Source: Notamacropus eugenii (lineage: Eukaryota; Chordata; Mammalia; Diprotodontia; Macropodidae). From it: a stretch of DNA of 64,000 nt. The stretch lies in assembly GCF_028372415.1 (NCBI RefSeq), contig NC_092877.1, positions 251,921,510 to 251,985,509 on the forward strand, written 5' to 3'. Position 1 is the stretch's first letter; each line of letters opens with the position of its first letter. A model generated the notes under the pieces. It saw only the letters and a list, made by a program, of their open reading frames with translations, was not told the origin of the DNA and did no database searches. Shown in pieces: positions 58,115 through 64,000 of this stretch. A program made the translations under genes and the position numbers.

Positions 58115-58290
58115 TCAAAATCAGAATCAGTAAACATGTAATAAGTGCTAAGTTCTGGACATAAAAACGAGGGCATAAGACAGGCCTAGACCTCAAGGAA
58201 CTCACACTTTGATGGAGAATACAACACATAAAAAGAAGCTGGAAAGGGGGAGGGAGTACTTGGTTCAGCAGTATAATAAAGTCTTGCAAT
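58115..58290 (-). repeat. L2-type 3' end, reverse orientation
   Basis: 'tcagtaaacatgtaataagt', 'gcctagacctcaaggaactc' and 'acactttgatggagaataca' match the reversed L2 terminus. Confidence 0.65.
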
Positions 58291-58529
58291 CAGAATGGGA
58301 GATGATCTGAGGAAGTCAGAGTTTCAGAGTTGATTTCATTTTGCAGAATGATAAGTTCTGGAGATAATGAAGTCCAGGAAGCCTTTATCATGGAATATCA
58401 TGAAACAAATCTAAGTTAAGGCTTAGATGTAAAGAAAAACTGGCATGTTTCACCATGGTCCTTTTTTTCCTGTTTGAGAAGGTTAATCCAGTGGTTAGTA
58501 ATCTTGACTTACTGGGATTTTTCTACGGT

Positions 58530-58790
58530 TTTCTTGAACTCCTTAGAAAACCCTCTAGGAGGGGTCTGCACAATATATAGCCTGTGTGTTGCTCTGTGGC
58601 CCGCCAGAGGATTTCAGGCCACCAGCCCCTGAACACTCTCTCCTGTTTGTCACAGGGCAACCAATCATTGTCAGTCTGTTTCTCCTTACCTTTTCTGGTA
58701 AAGTGAGCCACTAAAAATCTGTCTACAGCTGAAGTTTAGCCTGTTTCAATTTTGGCCCCTACCTACTGCCAAGTTATGCAGTTCTGCTCT
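58530..58790. mobile_element. Possible DNA-transposon-type interspersed repeat
   Basis: A less AT-rich block with 'aggaggggtctgcacaatat', 'gctctgtggcccgccagagg' and 'atttcaggccaccagcccct'. I associate this wording with a hAT-like non-autonomous repeat, but I cannot identify terminal repeats. Low confidence. Confidence 0.3.
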
Positions 58791-58969
58791 AGAATATCCA
58801 AGAACATGTTACAAAATTTTGTTCTGTATCCATATTTCCCAATTTGAAGATTATTCTCTTGACAAATAAAACAGAATCAAAGTAAGACTTAAATGCTTTT
58901 GTTTTCTCTTGCTTTCCCATTTTCATAATATGATTTGCAAGGAGAAGTCTTTCTTTGACAGTAATAATG

Positions 58970-59270
58970 ATGTTGATAATACAAAACATTTATGGAGCAT
59001 GTTAAGGTTTGCAAAGCGCTTTGTGCTTCCTCTTTCCTAAGGCAAGCTTTTTCTTTTTAATATAAATTCATGTTTATAAAGTGTTTTACATTTTACAAAG
59101 TGCTTCACATGCATTATCTCATTTCATCATCACAACAACCAGATTTGGCTGTAGTTATCAGTACAGTCATTTTAGAGGTGAGTAAACTCAGGCTATTAAA
59201 GCTTAAGCGACTTTTCTGGCATTGTATAATTGGTAAGTTTCTACTCAAATTCTCTCTTTGTTGAATCTGA
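58970..59270 (-). repeat. MIR SINE, reverse orientation, with duplicated 5' block
   Basis: The reversed MIR start appears twice: 'gcatgttaaggtttgcaaag' with 'cgctttgtgcttcctctttc' at 58995-59035, and 'tgtttataaagtgttttaca' with 'aaagtgcttcacatgcatta' at 59070-59118. One body follows ('atcatcacaacaaccagatt', 'gtgagtaaactcaggctatt'). Either two copies or a local duplication. Confidence 0.7.
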
Positions 59271-59498
59271 ATTGTTTCTGAGAGAATGAGAACTCAGACA
59301 GTCTAATATAACCTTTCATTGACAACAAATAATTATTGGGAAAATAGAGGTATCTTCATATTACTTTCTATTTCTCAGTCACTTTAATAATTTACTCTAT
59401 TAAAATTCAAAGAAGCTCAGAAATTTAGCCACAGGGTTATGAATTTTTTAGCCATAGCATCTAAATGCACGTTTCTGACTTCAAGTCAACCAGTACAT
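59271..59498. other. Unassigned interval
   Basis: AT-rich; nothing recognised. Confidence 0.35.
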
Positions 59499-59598
59499 GA
59501 AGAAAAAAGGAGGAAGGAAGGAAGAAAAAAAGAAGGAAGAAAGGAGGAGGAGAAAAAGGGAGGAGAGAAGGGAAAGGACAAGGAAAAAGAAAAAAGAT
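59499..59598 (+). repeat. Polypurine (GGAA/AGG-rich) tract
   Basis: About 100 bp that is nearly pure purine on the plus strand. Confidence 0.93.
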
Positions 59599-60385
59599 AA
59601 CTTAGAAACTGATTGAAAAATGACAATTACATAGAAATTCCTAATTTTAAATTATTTTTTATTACCTAACCTAACCTGTTTTTAATATCATTGGCCCCTT
59701 ATTATCTCATCAAAAGTCTAACTGCATCCATTCATTTAAATTTCATTGACATTTTAAAATTAGAGTTATGCTATGTCAGGGATAAATCACCTTCCTACTC
59801 CTTTAATAAATCACTTTACTACTTAAATGTTCAGTCTATTGCAAGTAGTGGCTTAAAGCAGCATTCTGCATGCTGAGAAAACTGTTCTCTTACTCAGCTA
59901 GAGCCAGTGTCAAATGTATCATTAGGTTACTTCTGATCACTTTCATCACAAAACAGCCAGAGGATACTTGAAGATGCTTTCCATTGTTTACAAATACACA
60001 ATAACTCAAACAATTTCTTTGTTCCTTCCAAAGTAGGTTTTTCTTTTGCCATTAAAAACGAATTACTAAAAAGAAACAACAACAAATGGAAAACTTTCTG
60101 ACCTATTTCACAGAGCTCTGAAAGGTAGCATTCAGTGAACTGGTGAACCTGAACAAAATTTTCTTGTTCCCTTATTATCTTTCCCGTTGCTCGTACATTT
60201 TTTAAAACATTGATCTAAATTGGCAGATCTGTTATCTTGGCTTCCTCCCTTTTTTTTCATTTTCAGAAACTGTTCTCTTTATTTACAGTAAGATGACAAA
60301 GCAAGCAAACCATAAATCAGAAAGAAAATTGTATTTGCTGCAAAGACAATTCTAAAAGAAGTCAACCTACGAATGGATGCATTTT

Positions 60386-60387
<2 letters not shown>
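59599..60387. other. Unassigned interval
   Basis: AT-rich; no element or gene recognised. Confidence 0.35.

Positions 60388-60420
<33 letters not shown>
60388..60420 (+). repeat. (CA)n microsatellite
   Basis: About 16 CA units. Confidence 0.97.
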
Positions 60421-60422
<2 letters not shown>

Positions 60423-60494
60423 TACCTCTCTGATATTTTTTATCTACCTGTCTGATTTTTTAATCTTACCTCATACTTTAACATTAAAGATTCA

Positions 60495-60662
60495 TAGGAT
60501 TCATAGGGCCTGGGTTCAAATGCTTTCTCTGACATTTATCTCTGTGATTAGGTAACTGATTTAAATTACTGTACCAGAATTTCAAAAAATCAATATAGAA
60601 AAGAGGTTAGATTAGATGGCTTCTGAAGTCTCTCCCAGCTCCAGAGCTATAGTTCTATGTTT
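60495..60662 (+). repeat. THER1-like SINE, head truncated
   Basis: 'gcctgggttcaaatgctttc', 'ggttagattagatggcttct' and 'gaagtctctcccagctccag' with the ending 'agctatagttctatg' are a typical THER1-type 3' half. Confidence 0.78.
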
Positions 60663-60920
60663 GCATGAACTTAGTTTCAGACTTAATGTTGCAAATGTAT
60701 TCATTATCTTGTGGTCAAGCTAAAAATTAGCCTCTAGACTTTAACACTGACACGGTAGGACCATAGACAGGTAGCTCATCACTTGGACAAAATTCAAAGC
60801 ACTAATCATTAATCAAAGGGAAACTGACAGTACATGTGGCATATATGAAAATATATCACTCTCCTTGAACTTGGCCTATTCTGTACTACATGTTCCTCAT
60901 TATTCCAGCCACTATTACAC
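60663..60920. other. Unassigned interval
   Basis: Nothing recognised. Confidence 0.35.
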
Positions 60921-60965
60921 CACATACACACACACAAATGCACACACACACACACACACACACAC
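60921..60965 (+). repeat. (CA)n microsatellite, interrupted
   Basis: Two CA blocks split by 'caaatg'. Confidence 0.95.
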
Positions 60966-61396
60966 TTTGTAAGTAAGGATTATATCTCATTCTGAGATAT
61001 TTCATTCTAAGAGACTTGATTCATTTTCTGTAATGGAGGAAATGAATATGTTCAATGAAAACATCTCAGTTTAAATCTGTCATTCCCTCAAATATATCAG
61101 AACTGAGAAATATGTACTATCAGAGTGAAATAAAGATAGATGTAGGTTTATTCACTTGGTGAAGACCACAGGAAGTTCATAGGGATATTAGGATGCCACT
61201 AAAGTGGGGGTTTTAAGAGTTTTAAAATCACTTTTACAAGGTCTACTGTTCTTTTCAAACCCTGATAATATGAAAATATCTAATCTTTGAAAGGAAATTT
61301 TAGTGTAAATCAATGAAAACTAGCAGATACTCCAAAGAGCCAAAAGTATTAAAACTTCTATCTTCAAGATGCAGATGAGTTATTATTTTTTTCCTA
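60966..61396. other. Unassigned interval
   Basis: AT-rich; no gene, RNA or classifiable repeat recognised. Confidence 0.35.
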
Positions 61397-61770
61397 CAAT
61401 ATCAGTAAGCACCCTGACACACAGGGGGTAGGAGGAAGCTGCTATCACAGTTTCTCAGATCTGCATTTACAAAAGGAAAGGGAAATTTTGAGGGGTCAAC
61501 ATGCACTTTAATTACATTCAACATACAGGAACAAATAGACAGGCTTCCAACTGTCTGACCATTACATACATACATATATAACTAACAGAGAGGGAAGCAC
61601 CAACAATAGGACTTTCAAAGGCAGGGGCTGCTTAGCGGCTTCCACAGTATCTTGTGACACACAAACTTTCCAAAACTAAGCTCCAAAGCAAAATGTCCCC
61701 TCAGAGTATATATACACTGTTTTCAGAGCCAGAGGGCATGACCCCTGGTGACACAGTGCCTCATTATCAA
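61397..61770 (-). mobile_element. LTR, reverse orientation, lacking its 5' end
   Basis: On the minus strand it matches the 41.0, 44.0 and 63.0 kb LTRs: 'gccagagggcatgacccctg' (reversed), a TATA-like patch at 61707-61715, 'gaagcaccaacaatagga' (reversed 'tgttggtgcttc'), 'aacaggcttccaactgtctg'-like wording near 61545-61560, and reversed ATTAAA at 61507-61512. The terminal part is at 61397-61480. The first roughly 120 bp of the LTR (TGTAATG...GATCTTTCCC) is absent at the right end, where LINE sequence begins. Confidence 0.75.
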
Positions 61771-62820
61771 AAAGCCAAGACCAAAGTGGAGGGAATGTTG
61801 GTACATGATTTTCTGTTTACACATCATTGTGCACTCAATGCAGCCTCTGAAGCTGAGATGCAATAAAGTATGGATCAATTCTCTGCTGCCTACGGTAATT
61901 TTGGCCTAATAATTAACACCAAAAAAAAAAAAAAAAGTGTTCCATCAGCCACCACCACACCATTCATATGTAAAACCATTGGTTACAAGAAATGGAGAAG
62001 TTTTGAATGCTGTGTATAAGTTTACTTATCTTGGTAGTGTACTTTCCAGAGATGTACACATTGACAATGAGGTTGATTCAGGCATTGCCAGAGTTACCTC
62101 AGTGTTTGGGAGGCTCTGAAGAAAGGTTTGGGAGAGAAGAGGTACTAGACTGACTACCAAACTGAAGGTCTATAGAGCCATTGTGCTGACCTCATTGTTG
62201 CATGCCTGTGAAACATGGACCATCTACCAGTGCCATGCCAGGAAACTGAATCACCTCCATTTGAACTGTCTTAGGAAGATTCTGAGGATGACCTGGAAGG
62301 ATAAGGTACCAGACACTGAGATCTTTGCTTGAACTAAATTGCCAACCATTCAAACTGTGCTTCAGAGACTGAAACTCTAATGGGCTGACCATGTTGTTCA
62401 AATGCAAAATGTATGCTTGCCAAAAAGACTATTTTATGGAGAACTCACATGGGGCAGGCGATCACATGGTGGCCAGAAGAAATGATACAAGGACACTCTC
62501 AAGGACTATGTCAAGAGCTTTGGACTTGATTGTGTGACATGGAAGACACTGGCACAAGACCACTCAGCATAGTATGCCCACATCAGAAAGGGTGCTGTGC
62601 TCTATGAACAAAGCAGCTTTGAAACAGCACAAAGGAGACATAGGATGTGCAAATTTGGAGTATCCACCTGAAATGTCCACATGGACTCTCTGTGCCCAAC
62701 CTGTGATAGAGCATTCCGAGCTCATATTGATCTGATCAGCCACAGTGGGATGCCTTGAACCTTGACTTTATCATGGTGATGCCATTTTGGTCCTCTCAGA
62801 GAAGAAGGAAGGACAACAAC
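61771..62820 (+). mobile_element. Non-LTR LINE: RT end plus C-terminal region, second type
   Basis: Different from the RTE/BovB element. Conserved pieces in order: AKTKVEGMLV (from 61774); a catalytic box reading FTHHCAL in place of FADDCAL (His-His codons at 61822-61827); GNFGLIINTKK before an A-run; YLGSVLSRDVHIDNEVDSGI; TKLKVYRAIVLTSLLHACET; RKLNHLHLNCLRKILRM; LFYGELTWGRRSHGGQKK; then a C-terminal C-x2-C motif, LCPTCDRAF (Cys codons 62693 and 62702), followed by HIDLISH. The second zinc-ligand histidine is replaced, since the end reads SGMP. Several stops occur. I recall this protein layout (RT, YLGS domain, C2H2-like finger) from animal LINEs but am unsure of the clade. The 3' end at about 62.78-62.82 kb resembles the 20.7 and 28.3 kb repeats. 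Confidence 0.82.
61937..62119 (+). pseudogene. LINE post-RT (YLGS domain) ORF fragment
   Basis: 60 codons containing KFTYLGSVLSRDVHIDNEV and ending at RVTSVFGRL with a stop. It is the conserved region following the RT palm in several non-LTR retrotransposons. In frame locally but interrupted on both sides, so non-functional. Confidence 0.8.
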
Positions 62821-62950
62821 CAACCAGTTAGCAATCAGCAAAAGGTGGGAGACTTCATAGGAAACCAGCTGCAAAGTCAAGTAAAATAGGATCTTTTGCT
62901 GTTTTTTTTCTGTTTGTTTTTTTTTTTTTTTTACTAAAAGTGCCTCTCAT

Positions 62951-63468
62951 TGAATAATGTGATTAAGGAGGACCTTTCCCACCCAATGATGGGCCTTCCC
63001 ATTGTGTGAAGCTTGATTAGGGGAGTTGTTTTATATGAGGGTCCCAAGTACCTTTATTTTTTTTTTTTTCTGTTGAGACACTGGGTCAGAGGGTTACACC
63101 CTCTGGCTCTAAAGAGTGTATAAATACTCAGAGTGTGAAGTTTTACTTTGGGGCTTACTGACTGGAAGTGGTTTTTTTTGTTTTTTTTGTTTTTGACAGA
63201 GAGACTCTGGGAAGCAGTTAAGGAGTCCCTCGGCTAAAATCGGGAAGTAGATGCTTCTTTCCCTGGTAACTATGTATGTATGTAATGGTCAGATATTTTG
63301 GAATCATGTCTGTTGACCTTTGATTTCTCTATATTTTCTCTGAAATTTTGATTTTGATTTTCTGATACCTGTGCTTGAGTAAAATGATTGTTAATCCTTT
63401 GAAAGTTGCTTTCCTTTTATGAATACAGATTTAAGAACCTTGTGTATGTTGGGGTGCTTACTGATACA
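62951..63468 (+). mobile_element. Solo LTR
   Basis: About 518 bp. Head 'gattaaggaggacctttccc' and 'ccttcccattgtgtgaagct', TATA-like tataaata at 63119-63126, 'ttactttggggcttactgac', 'gtaactatgtatgtatgtaa', and the end 'gtgcttactgataca' at 63468. It carries extra T-rich insertions (63053-63072 and near 63170-63192) relative to the sister copies. No clear target duplication. Confidence 0.78.
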
Positions 63469-63739
63469 TAAGCCTCCCATAACCAAGCCTTCCTCAGTAG
63501 CCTCACCTGAGACCTATCAATGTGTGGAGAAGATTTTTAACTCCCATTATACCCACTTAATCATTTATTTCCACAGTCTTTCAGATTAGGTGTATTATTA
63601 GAAATCATACTCTTTTGGATTGATAAGGTTCTTGAATTAACTTTTAAGATTCAGATAGCCAGCTTTTTTTTGAAATTGTGAAGTTAACAAAGATAGTCTT
63701 TGACAGGAACACTTTTCCCCTACTAGCGATATGGATTCT
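63469..63739. other. Unassigned interval
   Basis: Nothing recognised between the LTR and the terminal L1 fragment. Confidence 0.35.
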
Positions 63740-64000
63740 TAGCCTACTAGATCTTTGTCTTCATCTAATAACTGCAGGATTTTGTCCTGAAATCTGGTCA
63801 TCATTTCTTAGGTACTGTAATTTCATTACATAACTACTCTTTAATTGATGGGCACCCCCCTTACTTTCAAAGTCTTTGCTGCAACAAAAAGAATTGATAT
63901 AAATATTTTTGTTATGGATCTTTTTAAGCTTTCATTTTTTATATTTTTGGGTTATTTGCCCAGTAATAGTATCAATGAATTAATTGTACACAGTTTGGTT
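63740..64000 (-). repeat. L1 3' region fragment, runs off the window
   Basis: The plus strand shows 'taattgatgggcaccccc', 'tttgctgcaacaaaaagaat', 'tgatataaatatttttgtta' and 'cccagtaatagtatcaatga'. This is the reverse complement of the segment at 8040-8200 in the L1 with the TSD. Confidence 0.72.

Noticed and set aside
61397..63468. LTRs at 61.4 and 63.0 kb as ends of one element
   Set aside because: They are in opposite orientations and enclose a non-LTR LINE, so they are not a provirus.
1..64000. Bacterial-type features such as operons, CRISPR arrays, riboswitches and origins
   Set aside because: The repeat content and composition are vertebrate. No direct-repeat/spacer array or operon structure is present; the tandem arrays are microsatellites.

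Overview
This 64 kb window is AT-rich vertebrate DNA that looks marsupial (metatherian). The evidence is the repeats. There are tRNA-derived SINEs with an RTE-type 3' tail, an RTE/BovB-type LINE, marsupial-type L1 pieces, abundant MIR/THER1-like SINEs, L2 and L3/CR1 LINE remnants, and no Alu or B1. Family names come from recalled consensus features, not a database search, so subfamily names are approximate.

I find no intact protein-coding gene and no convincing spliced exon. The longest open frames (about 130 codons) are chance frames in AT-rich or repeat sequence. The window is probably intergenic or deep intronic.

Layout. 1-4.4 kb: SINE, MIR and THER1-like copies around a (GA)n microsatellite. 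6.1-6.4 kb: a minus-strand 7SL RNA (SRP RNA) retropseudogene. 7-10.3 kb: an L3/CR1 remnant, a 5'-truncated L1 3' end with a perfect 12-bp target-site duplication, an L2 tail, and an opposite-strand L1 5'UTR/ORF1 piece. 10.3-23 kb: mostly unassigned sequence with L2, MIR, SINE, a probable DNA-transposon fossil and one long composite repeat. 23-26.8 kb: the longest stretch where I recognise nothing. 28.3-30.3 kb: a GC-richer LTR-like block. 33.4-36.2 kb: a decayed RTE/BovB LINE with a 502-bp LTR nested in its reverse transcriptase region. 37-40 kb: unassigned. 40.2-42.7 kb: a long L2 with a solo LTR nested in it. 44 kb: another solo LTR and an RTE tail. 46-48.4 kb: L1 and L3 remnants. 51.2 kb: a THER1-like SINE with an internal 73-bp tandem duplication. 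54.1-55.9 kb: a broken coding-like tract I could not identify. 56-60.7 kb: L2, MIR and THER1 copies. 61.4-63.5 kb: an LTR, a second type of non-LTR LINE with a dead RT motif, and another LTR. The right edge is an L1 fragment running off the window.

No genes work together here. The interest lies in the layering of insertions, the LTR family, the 7SL pseudogene, the 3' tails shared between LINEs and SINE-like repeats, and the unidentified tract near 55 kb. I found no evidence for a new biological system.
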